A stretch of DNA of 64,000 bases. Source: Bradyrhizobium embrapense (GTDB lineage Bacteria; Pseudomonadota; Alphaproteobacteria; Rhizobiales; Xanthobacteraceae). A program made the translations under genes and the position numbers. The notes beneath the pieces were generated by a model. It made no database searches. It saw nothing but the letters and a program-made list of their open reading frames with translations, and was not told the DNA's origin. Below, piece after piece: positions 1 through 10,746 of this stretch (positions are counted from its first letter, which is position 1; each line of letters starts with the position of its first letter). The stretch covers positions 1 through 64,000 of the forward strand of contig NZ_LFIP02000008.1 of assembly GCF_001189235.2 (NCBI RefSeq). The letters run 5' to 3'.

Positions 1-10
1 CGAGGGCACG

Positions 11-96
11 GTCCTCGCCGGTGTGATCGACGGCGAAACCCAGATCGCCAAACGTCCTCGCCGGTGTGATCGACGGCGAAACCCAGATCGCCAAAC
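11..96. repeat. 43-bp perfect tandem duplication
   Basis: Bases 11-53 and 54-96 are identical copies of a 43-base unit beginning gtcctcgccggtgtgatcga. Because 43 is not a multiple of three, the reading frame that enters from the left (coding ...GTVLAGVIDGETQIAKR) is lost after the first copy and restored only by starting from the second. Removing one copy would give one continuous frame into the exoprotein. It is either a genuine frameshifting duplication or an assembly artefact at a contig edge. Confidence 0.9.
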
Positions 97-3000
97 GCCC
101 GGCCGGCGTCACCGACGGCTACAAGCTGACCCAGAACACCCTGCCGCTCGCCGGCACGCTGGCGCTCGGGCAGTACAACGGCTACGGCCTCGCCGGCGCC
201 TACACCACCGATGTGACGTTCGGCAATGTCGCGCCGGTCACCGGCAATCTCGGCTTGACCTCCGCGCTGCCGACGGATCGCGCCAACACGGCCTGGTTCG
301 ACGCGCCGACGCTCAACAGCTTCGGCCTCGGCGGCGTCAACATCAACACATCAAACAAGATCGCGATCAATGCACCGCTCGAGTTCTCGGCCGGGGCGCA
401 GGTCAAGCTGATCGCGCCGACCGTCGATATCGCAGCCGACATCACCGCGCGCTCCGGCAGCGTCACGGTCAGCAACATCCTCAATGCCGCAACCGGCACG
501 GTCACGCTGACCAATGCGACCGGAGGCGCGTCGCTGACGCTGGAATCCGGCGTTACCATCGATACCCGCGGGCTCTGGGTCAATGCGCAGCTTGACCCGA
601 ACAGCGCATCAGGTCTCGGCTTCCTCGACGGCGGCAACGTCACCTTCGATTCCACCGGTGACGTGACGCTCGCCGGTGGCAGCGCGATCGATGTCTCATC
701 GGGCGGAGCCATTCTTGCCAACGGCAAGACGAAGGGCGGCAAGGGCGGCAATGTCACCCTCATCGCCGTGGATCCCGCCGGCGGCGGCACCGCCGTCAAT
801 GGAACGTTGACGCTCGGCAGCAGCATTCGTGCGGCCGGCGTCAGCGGCGGAGGCACACTGACCATCTCGACGCCGGGGACCGTGGTCATCAGCGATCAAG
901 CAAGCCTGTTCGGCGGCACGCTGCAAGCGAACACGCCCGCGAAGGCGAACCTCGTCCTGGCGCAGCCGCTGACGATTCCCGCCGGCCAGCCGCTGCCGAT
1001 GCCGTACAGCACGGTGCTGACGCAGACGCCTCTCGATACACCGCTGCCGGGCGGCGTTGTGCCAGGAGATCAGCGCACGGATGGCAGCGGGCAGAACGGC
1101 GTCACCGTTCAACAGGATTGGATCGTGCCGACTAGCATGTCGGCCATCGATTACAATACTCTCACAAACTACACGTCCGGCCAGACGATTCCGGCGGGCA
1201 CGAACGTTTCTGCTTTCGGTGGCGCCTTCCCGGTCGGCTATGTCGTCCCGTCCGGGACATTTCCGAATGGCATCAGAACGACGGCCTTCACCTACACGAT
1301 TGCCGCCGGGAATGTGAGCTCGACGGCCACCACGTATGCGCCCGGCGCCGTGATCCCTGCCGGAACCAGCCTCGGCGTCACCGTCGCGGTCCAGTCGCCG
1401 GTCGTCCTCACACCAAGCCTCTTCGCATCCGGTTTCGCCAACTACGACGTCAACGGCGGGACCGAGACGCTGGTGACGAATGGGACGGCCGTTGCGCCGA
1501 CCATGCCGGTCTACCGGTTCACGGCCAGCAGCTACGCCGCGCGGAGCGGTGCCGATCCGGCAACGGCACTGACGTTGTGGCAGCCGCCGCTGTTCACCGA
1601 AAACCCGCTGAGCGCGACGCTGACGCAGCGGACCGGCGCCAGCGTAACGCTGCATGCATTGATCAAGGGCGGCCTGGAACACGGCGGCGGCCCGATCGTG
1701 ATCGGCGACGGTGCGTCGATCACGGTCGATCCCGGTCAGAGCATCAAGCTCGATGCCTATAATCAGATCACGATGGACGGCCGGCTGACCGCGCATGGTG
1801 GCAGCATCACGCTGATCAACGAGTCCGACAATTCACTGGAGGCCTCGCGCAACTTCGACGCATACGGCCAAGGCCGTGCCCTGTCGCTCTGGATCGGCGC
1901 AAACGCCGCGCTCGACGTGTCGGGCGCGGCTTATACGGCCACTGACAATGCGGGGCGGGCCTATGGCACCGTCACCGATGGCGGCAGCATCAACCTGGGC
2001 GGCGCAACCGGCTTCGTAATCGTCCGGCCCGGCGCCGAACTCAACGCCGACGGCGCCAACATCACCGTCAATTCCGCTGCCGGCATGTCACCAAATGCGG
2101 TCGGCAGCGCGCAGGCGGTCGTGAGCAATGGCGGCTCCATCACACTCAGCTCGTCGAGCGGCCTCTATCTCGACGGCAATATTCACGCCGCGGCCGGCGG
2201 TGCAGGGGGGGCGGGCGGCAGCCTGTCGATCTCGTTGCTCAGCGCAGTCTTCCCCGCCGACGGCTCCTTCGTGCCCGCAAATGCGCTTGTACCCAGCACG
2301 ATCATCGTGACCCAGACGCACCAAGCGTTGCTGCCCGTCGACATCGCACCGGGGACCGATGCTTCGAACCTGACATTCGGCCAGGCCTTGGTCAGTGCCG
2401 ACATGGTCAAGGCCGGCGGCTTCGGCAATCTGTTGCTGAGCTCGGGCGACTACATGCAGTTCTCCGGCAATGTGTCGCTCGCGCTTGGCCAAAGCATTAC
2501 GCTCACGGCTGCGGCCTTCACGTCGGGCGCCGCGGTGCCGGGCCTGCCGGTGCCCGTCGGCTCGCCGAGCCAGCCAGATCCTTCCGCGCCGATTCCGACC
2601 GGCGACGTCCTGCTGTCGGCGCCCTATGTATTGCTGCGCGAACCAGTGGCAACCACCGCCGGATTCATCGGCAATCCCGGCTCGGCCGGCGTGCCGAGCA
2701 GGGCGAGTTTCGAGGTCGATGCCAACCAGATCGACGTGCAGGGGGTGATCCAGTTCTCCGCGTCCTCGCCGAACAGCATGTATGCGCCCGGCTTTGCCGA
2801 CATCAGGTTCGTGAGCAAAGGCGACATCCGCTTCCTGGGCATCCCCACGGCGGGGCAGCCGACGAGGCTCTCGACCGACTGGAATCTCGAACTCATCGCC
2901 GCCCAGCTCTATCCGGCCACGGGCGTTGTCGCGATCGTCACCGCCGGGCAGAACAATTTTACCGCTGCGCAGTTGGATCAGCCGCCCACGCTGACCATCG

Positions 3001-6000
3001 GCCGCAGCACCGACACCATTCCGGATGCACCGCTATCCGTATTCGGCAGCCTCGCGCTCGCCGCGCCAATTGTCGAACAGGGCGGCATCGTCCGTGCGCC
3101 ATTCGGCAGCGTCGTGCTCGGCAACAACAATCCGTTCGACAACCGAATTCCGACGCAACGGGTGGACGTGCTGCCGGGCAGCCTGACCTCGGTCTCGATG
3201 GCGGGCATGACCATCCCTTATGGCGGCACCGTCGATGGCGTGACCTACAGCTACAACGGCGCGAGTGTTCGTCCAATCGGGCTGACTAACCTGACCTCGG
3301 AAGGCAATCCGCTCTCCGGCATCATGCTGGATGGGCAATCGGTCAACGTCCAGGGCGGCGCCACGCTCGACCTGTCCGGTGGCGGAAATCTGACCGGCGC
3401 GGGCTTCATCTCGGGCCGCGGCGGCTCGGTCAACGTGCTCAACACGCCGCTGATCAACGCCAACCCGGCTACGCCTGTCAGCAAGGCAAGCGACAAGGTC
3501 TATGCCATTTTGCCCGGCTACACGTCGGCCTATGCGCCCGTTGCGCCGGAAAATGGCGCCGGCGATCCGGCGATCGGCCAGCAGATCACGATTCCGGCAG
3601 GCGTGCCGGGCCTGCCTGCCGGCACCTACACGCTGTTGCCGTCGAACTACGCGCTATTGCCCGGGGCTTATCGCATCGAACTTGGTGCGGCCGCGCGCAC
3701 GCCGATCAGCAGTCCAGTTGCGATCGGCAACGGCACCTACGCGGTCTCCGCCTACACGGGGGTTGCCAATACCGGGATCAGAAGCGCACTTGCATCTCAG
3801 GCGTTGATCACGGCCGGAGTAGCGGTACGCAAGTATTCTCAATACAATGAGCAGAACTACAGCGACTTCCTGATCGCGAACACGACGCAGTTCGGCGGCG
3901 TGCGGCCACTGCTGCCTGCGGACGGCAAGACGCTGGTCGTTGCGTTCGAGCAGCCATCGACGACGCCGGCTGCAGAGGCATTGTCGTTCGAGGGCACCGC
4001 ATTGTTCCAACCCGGCCAAGGCGGCTTTGCCGGCCAGCTGGTCACCCGCGGCGTCGGCGAGATCTACGCCGATGCTCCGACCGCGGGCTTTGCCGGCGTA
4101 TCGGTCCGTGCGGCAGACCTGGATGCGATCGGCGCGCCGCGGTTGATCGTCAACGGCTACGACGCCATCGTCAACGGCACGGTGACCTATATCGGCGGGA
4201 GCGACATCTTCATCCGCGACGGGGTTACGCTGACGGCAAGTGAAGTGTTCCTAGTCGGCGGCAATATCACGATCGGCAACAACGTCACGCTCAGCACCAT
4301 CGGGCAGGGGCCCGCGCCGTTCGACTCCACCTCCCTCGGCATGAGCTACACCACCGCCAGCGGCACCACGGTGCTGGCGCTGTCGAACGGCAACCTCAAT
4401 TTTCTCGGGTCGAACGGAGGTTCCGGTTCGATCACGATCGGTGCCAACTCGCAGCTCTATTCCGAAGGCACGCTGGTGTTCGCCACCAACGGTGCATCGA
4501 GCATCGATCCGTCCGCGCATTTCGGATCGCGCAACATCACGCTCGCGGTCGGCAGCATCAATATCGGGGACAGCGGTACGATTGCCGCGGCCGGCGCGCC
4601 GGCCGGCTTCCTTTTCAATCAGGCCCTGTTCGATGTGCTCGTGCACGGCGACCCCACCCATGCCGCGCCGGCGCTGGAGAGGATCACGCTGAGCGCGGCG
4701 AGTTCCGTCAACCTGTTCGGTTCGGCCGGACTCGACGCCACCGGCACCGGCATCAATCTCGTGCTGAATACGCCGGCGATCTACGGCTACGGCAGCGCGG
4801 GCGATACCGCGACCATTGCAGCTGGCAAGATCACCTGGAACGGTATCGCCGGCGCGACCCCGCCGGCGCTTGGCGCGGGTGGACTTGGGAGCGGTCTCGG
4901 CACGCTCAATCTCGTCGCAAGCGAGATCGACCTCGGCAAGTTCGCATCGCTGGACTCGACCACCCCGAGCCGCGTCATCTACGGCTTCGACAACGTCAAT
5001 TTCACCGCGAGCTCGCAGATCGTCTCCGCCGGCAACAGCTCGCTCTACGTCTTCCAGGCGCCGAGCACGGCTGCCGGCGCGGTGTTCGGCCAAAGCGGCA
5101 CCGGCGGCAATTTGACGCTGTCGACGCCGCTGCTGACCGGCACGCAGAAGTCGATCATGAACTACACCGCCGGCGGCGCGCTTGATATCACCGTGCCCGC
5201 GGGGCTCGCGCCGAGCGCGGCGACCTCCACGGTCTCCGGCGCCGAGATCGACCTGACCGGCGACAGCGTTGCGATCGCCAGCACCGTCCTGTTGCCGAGC
5301 GGCAAGCTGGTGGTGAACGCGACCAACGGCATCTCGCTCGGCAGCACCAGCCGCATCGACCTCTCCGGCCAGCCCTCGACGATCCAGCGAGCGACCGTCT
5401 ACGGCTTCGGCGGCACCGCGATCTTCACCACCAGCCAGGGCGGATTCACGCAGGCGGCCGGCTCGGTGATCGATGTGTCCGCTACCAACGCCAGCGCGGG
5501 ATCGATCAGCGTCAGTGCGCGTAACGGCACCGTTTCGTTCGGCGGTCGCCTCGTCGGCAGTGCCACCGGCAGCAACACCAGCGGCGATTTCAGCGTCACC
5601 GCCGCGAACATGAGCAGCGCCGATTTCGCCGCGCTCAATGCTCTCCTGACTCAAGGCGGCTTGTTCGACGCCCGCAGCTTTGACATCAGGACCGGTGACC
5701 TCGTGATCGGCGACGGCGTCAAGGCGCACAGCATGACCGTGTCGGTCGACAGCGGCGGCTTGATTGTCGCCGGCACGATCGACGCCAGCGGCGCCGCCCC
5801 CGGCACGATCCGCCTTTCCGCCGGCCACGGCCTCACGCTTGCATCGAACTCCGCGCTCGATGTTCACGGCACGGTGCTGCAGACGGACAGCTACGGCCAG
5901 CCGATCGAGGCCAAGAACCGTGGCCATATCGAATTGACGGCGGCGGGCGGTGCGCTCACGTTGTCTTCGGGCGCAACCATGGATCTCTCGACGCCAGACG

Positions 6001-9000
6001 GCATTGCTTACGGTGACGTAGTGCTGAACGCGCAGCGCACCGGCGAAACCTCTGGTGACATCGCGATCAGCGCCTCAGGCTCGCTCACGATCAAGGGAGC
6101 GAACAGTATCGCGCTCAATGCGTTCTGGACCTACGACCTGCCTGCTGGCAGCACCATCAACCAGGCAACGCTCGATGGTTACGACGTGGCGAGCACGGCG
6201 TTCATCAACGCGGCGCTCGGCAATACGCGCCTGACGGCGAACTTAGCCGGTTTGTCCGCCTACGGCAGCAGGTTCCATCTGCGTCCGGGTGTCGAAATCA
6301 CCTCGAGCGGCGACCTTTCGACGTCGGGCAACATCGACCTCTCGATATATCGCTACGGACCGAGTGCGGATACCAATACGGCGTCGGCGACCTACGGTGC
6401 GGGAGAGCCGATGGCTCTCGTGGTTCGCGCCGCCGGCAATTTCGCCGTCAATGGAAGCATCTCGGACGGCTTCCAGATGGCAGGCGAGGCGCCAGCGCTC
6501 TATTCGGCGGTTGCCGACATCACCGTGAGTTCTGCCTTCCGGATTGTCCGCACAAACTATCTGTTGAGCATTGGTCAGACGGTGCAAACGACTGCCGCCT
6601 GGACTGTTCCGACAAGCTGGGGCCTGTTGGTGCCGTTCTATCCGAGGGACCTAAGCGGCCATCGCTATGCCCCCGGGCAGACCATTCCGGCCAATACTAT
6701 TCTTAACCTGGTGGTCGTTCCGGTCTCCGAGGCATCTTCCGTCGGCGGCGTATTCGCCGCGCCGTCGGGGCCCGCCATCCCGGCCGCAAGCGACGGTACC
6801 TCGCCTTGGTCCACCATGTTGGCGAGCGGTTCGCAATCGGCATCGCTGCGGCTGACGGCCGGCGCCGACCTCTCGGCCGCCGACCAGCGCGCGCTGCAAC
6901 CGGCTCGCGCGCTCAACGGCGGGGGCAATCTGACGCTCAGTGATCCCGCCTATGGCGACTCCGCCAATGGCGCCTACTTCAGCGTGGTTCGCACCGGCAC
7001 CGGTAGCCTCGAATTGCTCGCGGGCGGCAGCTTCAGCGAAGCAACGCCGTATGGCGTCTACACCGCCGGCACGCAGGCCGCCCCGATTCTGGTCAACGGC
7101 AGCAATCCATACGACGTGATCGGCGCGATACGAAATGGCGTCACGCATGCCTGGTATCCGGAGCATGGCGGCGATCTGCTGCTGGTGGCGCAGCAGGATG
7201 TCACCGGCTACATCGCGACCGCAGACAACTCGTCCCGCTATGTCGACTCGAATCGGATCGGCAACTGGCTGCAAACCCAGGGGGGCGGCGGGCTGTCGGC
7301 GGATCCGACCGCGTGGTGGATCAACTTCGGCACCTTCGTCAAAGCCGACCAGAATGCATCCGGCGCTTCCCTCGTCGGCTTCCAGGGGATCGGTACGCTC
7401 GGCGGCGGCAACCTGACGGTCATCGCAGGCCGCAATGCCGGCGCGGCCGACGGCGGCGGCGCAAATACGTCGACCGGGCTCGATCTTGCGGTCGCTTCGA
7501 CCGGGCGGCTGCTGCCGAACGGAACGCTGTTGCAGACCGGCGGCGGCGACCTGACGCTGAGCGTCGGAGGCATTCTCAATCCCATGAATCCACTCACCGC
7601 GTCCGGCGCCTTCGTGCCCGATTATTTCGGTTCGGTTGCCGATCTGCGCGGCAACATCAGCGTTCGTGCCGGCGCGGTCGGAGATGTGGCCCAGAATGGC
7701 AGGAGCGGAGGCGCCTCGTCGGTCGATCCGCGCACGCTTGATCCATCCACCTTCAAGGATTCGATGAAGACGCAGGGTCCGACGTTCACGCCGGGCGACG
7801 GCACCGTCAGCATCACCACGCGCGGCGACCTCGTGATCGGCGGGGCGAGCGACGCCGGCATGGCGGCACCGGTCAGCGTGAATGGCGGGCCCTACACCCA
7901 GGTCAACGGCGACGGATCGACCACGCTGATGAGTTCGGGCGGGCGCACCAATTTCACGCTGTGGACGTCAGCCACCGCGATCGATCTCTACGCGGCGGGC
8001 GGCGATGTGGCGCTATTGGCGGGAGACAGCGCCGGCAGGCAGAACGCGAACGGCTTCTATCCGGGAACGCTGATCGTGGCAGCCGCCAACGGCGATATCC
8101 GCTTTGGCGGGGGTCTCTCGATCGAGATGATACCGTCGCAATACGGCCAGCTCGATTTGCTGGCGGCGGGCTCGATCTACGGGCAGGGCCAGGTACTGTC
8201 GATGTCGGGCGCCGACATGACCTCACTCGCGACGCCGCTCCATCCGGTGCTCGACCTCGGCGCGACAAGAACCAACGCGTCGCCGGACGCGGCCTACCGC
8301 ACCAAGCCTTTCAATCCGATCGCCTTCGGCGAGGACACGCCCGTCTCCAACCTGCATCAGGGGGATACCCAGCCCGCGCGGGTCTATGCGGGGGTCGATA
8401 TCGACGATCTCGAGCTTGGGGCGACGCTGAGCATGTTCCGCAGTGCCTCCAGCGGCTTCTATCCCCTTCATAGCACCTGGTATCTCGCGGCCAAGCCGTT
8501 CGAAGTGATAGCCGGTCGCGATATCGTCGGCCTCGGTGCTGTGCCGGATGTGTTCTTCAACACCGATCCCACCAGTGTTTCGCTGATGCAGGCCGGCCGC
8601 GACATCATCTACCAGTCGGTCAACGTGGCCGGTCCGGGCCTGCTTCAGATCCAGGCCGGCCGCAACCTGTACCAGGGCTACTATGGTTCGCTGACCAGCG
8701 TCGGGGATCTCGTCAATCCTGCCAACAATGCGGGCGGCGCCGACATCGCGGTGCTGACCGGCGTCGGCGCGAACGACCCGGACTATTCCGATTTCGCTCG
8801 ACGCTATTTCGACCCTGCCAATCAGCTGGCAAGCGACGGCACACCGCTCGCCGGCAGCGGCAAGGTGGTGCATGCCTATGGCGCCGAGCTGTTGGCATGG
8901 CTCCAGAAGCGTTACGGGTACAGCGGAAGCGCAGCCGATGCGCTCGCCTTTTTCCTGGCGCTGCCGAGCGAGCAGCAGGGCGTGTTCGTCCGCCAGGTGT

Positions 9001-9995
9001 TCTATGAAGAACTCACCCTCGGCGGTCGCGAGTATAATGATACGGCCGGGCCGCGTTACAAGAGCTATCTGCGCGGCCGCGAGGCGATCGCGATGCTGTT
9101 TCCCGACCAGGATGCGAACGGCAGGCCGCTCACTTACTCAGGCGGGCTTACGATGTTCAGCGGCTTCGCGAAGGACGCTTCCAACAATCCGTATCAGGCC
9201 GATACCGGTATCCACACCCAGTACGGCGGCGCGATCCAGGTCCTCAATCCGGGCGGGCCAACCATCCTCGGTGTTGAAGGCCTTGTGCCGGGCGCAGGTT
9301 CAGGCCTGATCACGCAGGGACGCGACAGTCCGATCGACATCTATTCGCTCGGCAGCATCCTGCTCGGCCAGAGCCGCATCATGACGACCTTCGGCGGCGA
9401 CATCCTCGCCTGGTCCGCCACCGGCGACATCAACGCCGGCCGCGGCTCGAAGACCACCACGATCTTCACGCCGCCGCTGCTGAGCCATGACAGCTACGGC
9501 AATGTCACGCTGTCGCCGGCTGCGCCAGCGAGCGGCGCCGGCATCGCCGCGCTCGCGACCATTCCGGGCACGCCGCCGAGCGACGTCGATCTGATCGCGC
9601 CGCTCGGTACCATCGATGCGGGCGAAGCCGGCATCCGCGTCTCCGGCAACGTCAATCTCGCCGCGTTGCAAGTCATCAATGCTGCCAACATCCAGGTGCA
9701 GGGCACCTCGACCGGCATTCCGACGGTGCAGGGACCGCCGGTCGCTGCGCTGACAGCCGCGTCAAACACCACCGCAGCCAGCCAGCAAGCCGCTGCGCCG
9801 CCGCCAAAGACGAATGACCAGCCTTCGATCATTATCGTCGAGGTCATGGGTTACGGCGGCGGCGACGGCACCCCGTCCGAGGCGGCGCCGGAGCAGCAGC
9901 GCAACCCGCGCGACAAGCGGACCTACAACGAGAACAGTGCTTTCCAGGTCATCGGGCTGGGTGACTTGACTGGGTCTCCGCACGGCAATCGTTGA
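66..9995 (+). CDS. Filamentous haemagglutinin-family giant exoprotein (5' part missing)
   Basis: About 3,300 residues of low-complexity Gly/Ala/Ser/Thr-rich beta-helix sequence, with recurring short blocks such as GGNVT, GDVTLAGGS, GSITIG and AGRDI/AGRNL, typical of two-partner-secreted adhesins. The C-terminal third resembles the DUF3739-type tail found in these exoproteins of Burkholderia and rhizobia. It ends in an acidic/basic tail (PSEAAPEQQRNPRDKR) and TGA at 9993. No signal peptide or TPS secretion domain is visible, so the true N-terminus lies left of the window. The 43-bp duplication at 11-96 breaks the frame from upstream. No C-terminal toxin, immunity gene or TpsB transporter follows, so adhesion or a biofilm role is more likely than contact-dependent inhibition. 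The start at 66 is only the first possible codon after the frameshift. Confidence 0.82.
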   Translation: MIDGETQIAKRPAGVTDGYKLTQNTLPLAGTLALGQYNGYGLAGAYTTDVTFGNVAPVTGNLGLTSALPTDRANTAWFDAPTLNSFGLGGVNINTSNKIAINAPLEFSAGAQVKLIAPTVDIAADITARSGSVTVSNILNAATGTVTLTNATGGASLTLESGVTIDTRGLWVNAQLDPNSASGLGFLDGGNVTFDSTGDVTLAGGSAIDVSSGGAILANGKTKGGKGGNVTLIAVDPAGGGTAVNGTLTLGSSIRAAGVSGGGTLTISTPGTVVISDQASLFGGTLQANTPAKANLVLAQPLTIPAGQPLPMPYSTVLTQTPLDTPLPGGVVPGDQRTDGSGQNGVTVQQDWIVPTSMSAIDYNTLTNYTSGQTIPAGTNVSAFGGAFPVGYVVPSGTFPNGIRTTAFTYTIAAGNVSSTATTYAPGAVIPAGTSLGVTVAVQSPVVLTPSLFASGFANYDVNGGTETLVTNGTAVAPTMPVYRFTASSYAARSGADPATALTLWQPPLFTENPLSATLTQRTGASVTLHALIKGGLEHGGGPIVIGDGASITVDPGQSIKLDAYNQITMDGRLTAHGGSITLINESDNSLEASRNFDAYGQGRALSLWIGANAALDVSGAAYTATDNAGRAYGTVTDGGSINLGGATGFVIVRPGAELNADGANITVNSAAGMSPNAVGSAQAVVSNGGSITLSSSSGLYLDGNIHAAAGGAGGAGGSLSISLLSAVFPADGSFVPANALVPSTIIVTQTHQALLPVDIAPGTDASNLTFGQALVSADMVKAGGFGNLLLSSGDYMQFSGNVSLALGQSITLTAAAFTSGAAVPGLPVPVGSPSQPDPSAPIPTGDVLLSAPYVLLREPVATTAGFIGNPGSAGVPSRASFEVDANQIDVQGVIQFSASSPNSMYAPGFADIRFVSKGDIRFLGIPTAGQPTRLSTDWNLELIAAQLYPATGVVAIVTAGQNNFTAAQLDQPPTLTIGRSTDTIPDAPLSVFGSLALAAPIVEQGGIVRAPFGSVVLGNNNPFDNRIPTQRVDVLPGSLTSVSMAGMTIPYGGTVDGVTYSYNGASVRPIGLTNLTSEGNPLSGIMLDGQSVNVQGGATLDLSGGGNLTGAGFISGRGGSVNVLNTPLINANPATPVSKASDKVYAILPGYTSAYAPVAPENGAGDPAIGQQITIPAGVPGLPAGTYTLLPSNYALLPGAYRIELGAAARTPISSPVAIGNGTYAVSAYTGVANTGIRSALASQALITAGVAVRKYSQYNEQNYSDFLIANTTQFGGVRPLLPADGKTLVVAFEQPSTTPAAEALSFEGTALFQPGQGGFAGQLVTRGVGEIYADAPTAGFAGVSVRAADLDAIGAPRLIVNGYDAIVNGTVTYIGGSDIFIRDGVTLTASEVFLVGGNITIGNNVTLSTIGQGPAPFDSTSLGMSYTTASGTTVLALSNGNLNFLGSNGGSGSITIGANSQLYSEGTLVFATNGASSIDPSAHFGSRNITLAVGSINIGDSGTIAAAGAPAGFLFNQALFDVLVHGDPTHAAPALERITLSAASSVNLFGSAGLDATGTGINLVLNTPAIYGYGSAGDTATIAAGKITWNGIAGATPPALGAGGLGSGLGTLNLVASEIDLGKFASLDSTTPSRVIYGFDNVNFTASSQIVSAGNSSLYVFQAPSTAAGAVFGQSGTGGNLTLSTPLLTGTQKSIMNYTAGGALDITVPAGLAPSAATSTVSGAEIDLTGDSVAIASTVLLPSGKLVVNATNGISLGSTSRIDLSGQPSTIQRATVYGFGGTAIFTTSQGGFTQAAGSVIDVSATNASAGSISVSARNGTVSFGGRLVGSATGSNTSGDFSVTAANMSSADFAALNALLTQGGLFDARSFDIRTGDLVIGDGVKAHSMTVSVDSGGLIVAGTIDASGAAPGTIRLSAGHGLTLASNSALDVHGTVLQTDSYGQPIEAKNRGHIELTAAGGALTLSSGATMDLSTPDGIAYGDVVLNAQRTGETSGDIAISASGSLTIKGANSIALNAFWTYDLPAGSTINQATLDGYDVASTAFINAALGNTRLTANLAGLSAYGSRFHLRPGVEITSSGDLSTSGNIDLSIYRYGPSADTNTASATYGAGEPMALVVRAAGNFAVNGSISDGFQMAGEAPALYSAVADITVSSAFRIVRTNYLLSIGQTVQTTAAWTVPTSWGLLVPFYPRDLSGHRYAPGQTIPANTILNLVVVPVSEASSVGGVFAAPSGPAIPAASDGTSPWSTMLASGSQSASLRLTAGADLSAADQRALQPARALNGGGNLTLSDPAYGDSANGAYFSVVRTGTGSLELLAGGSFSEATPYGVYTAGTQAAPILVNGSNPYDVIGAIRNGVTHAWYPEHGGDLLLVAQQDVTGYIATADNSSRYVDSNRIGNWLQTQGGGGLSADPTAWWINFGTFVKADQNASGASLVGFQGIGTLGGGNLTVIAGRNAGAADGGGANTSTGLDLAVASTGRLLPNGTLLQTGGGDLTLSVGGILNPMNPLTASGAFVPDYFGSVADLRGNISVRAGAVGDVAQNGRSGGASSVDPRTLDPSTFKDSMKTQGPTFTPGDGTVSITTRGDLVIGGASDAGMAAPVSVNGGPYTQVNGDGSTTLMSSGGRTNFTLWTSATAIDLYAAGGDVALLAGDSAGRQNANGFYPGTLIVAAANGDIRFGGGLSIEMIPSQYGQLDLLAAGSIYGQGQVLSMSGADMTSLATPLHPVLDLGATRTNASPDAAYRTKPFNPIAFGEDTPVSNLHQGDTQPARVYAGVDIDDLELGATLSMFRSASSGFYPLHSTWYLAAKPFEVIAGRDIVGLGAVPDVFFNTDPTSVSLMQAGRDIIYQSVNVAGPGLLQIQAGRNLYQGYYGSLTSVGDLVNPANNAGGADIAVLTGVGANDPDYSDFARRYFDPANQLASDGTPLAGSGKVVHAYGAELLAWLQKRYGYSGSAADALAFFLALPSEQQGVFVRQVFYEELTLGGREYNDTAGPRYKSYLRGREAIAMLFPDQDANGRPLTYSGGLTMFSGFAKDASNNPYQADTGIHTQYGGAIQVLNPGGPTILGVEGLVPGAGSGLITQGRDSPIDIYSLGSILLGQSRIMTTFGGDILAWSATGDINAGRGSKTTTIFTPPLLSHDSYGNVTLSPAAPASGAGIAALATIPGTPPSDVDLIAPLGTIDAGEAGIRVSGNVNLAALQVINAANIQVQGTSTGIPTVQGPPVAALTAASNTTAASQQAAAPPPKTNDQPSIIIVEVMGYGGGDGTPSEAAPEQQRNPRDKRTYNENSAFQVIGLGDLTGSPHGNR

Positions 9996-10746
9996 TCGGG
10001 GAGAAAATCGGGACCGCAGTTGCAGGAAGTCGGGTCGGGATGCACGAACATCGACAGCGTCGGCACGCCGTCATGCTGCAAGCGGCGCGCGACAGGCTGG
10101 GCTTGGTCTTCCGCCGCGCCAAATGAAGCGCCCAAACCCGCGAAACAACCGACTCTAAAGATGGCTTCGCTCAGGCCTCCAGCTTCATCTCATGGATGTC
10201 CAAAGATTACAGTGCAATTTCAATGTTATAGGAGTTCGCAGTTTTGTTCTGGGTGGCGCGCCATAAATCTCAATGACTTAGATTCATTTTGGCAAAGTCG
10301 TCGAATATCGGTTGATGAGCTTCGGCGAACGTTGGCGAACTCGGCCAAGCTAATCAGCAGGCTCAACAGCCCTCATTGAGGGGAGCAGATCGGAGTATCG
10401 CGGGGCCAAGCAATGGTGACGACCAGGCACGGGCGGTCTCTTCGGTTGAGAGAAACGGCGATTGCTTGACTGCCAGTTTGCTCAGCAAACGATCCGGCTC
10501 ACCAACTCGATTCCGCTGTTCGTTCTCGGCGCCATTTTTCGATGTACTCCATTGTGGCGGTCGATCGAGCCAATCTGGGCTTTGCGAGGCCTTCATTCAC
10601 AGCAAGTAGCCAGTCTGCAATGATAAGTTGCGAGGCCCGGACGCGCCGACGGATAGAGTTCATATACATAGAGTGCCGGCCGGGTTCTGCCGTGACGGGT
10701 TACAGGCTGCGAGAGAGGCTCGCGGCGCCCGTCGCGGAGATCCGCG
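9996..10746. other. Non-coding stretch, no supported gene
   Basis: About 750 bases between the exoprotein stop and the ardC remnant. Only short open frames of unconvincing composition occur here, and base composition is visibly less GC-rich than in the exoprotein. No RNA gene, IS end or terminator hairpin was recognised. It may be further decayed mobile-element DNA, given what follows. Confidence 0.5.

Noticed and set aside
4251..5927. 558-codon minus-strand open frame inside the exoprotein
   Set aside because: Antisense of a high-GC repetitive gene; Arg/Ala/Gly-rich product with no motif or start signal.
1..9995. Contact-dependent inhibition system
   Set aside because: No VENN-type pretoxin motif, C-terminal toxin or small immunity gene follows the exoprotein.
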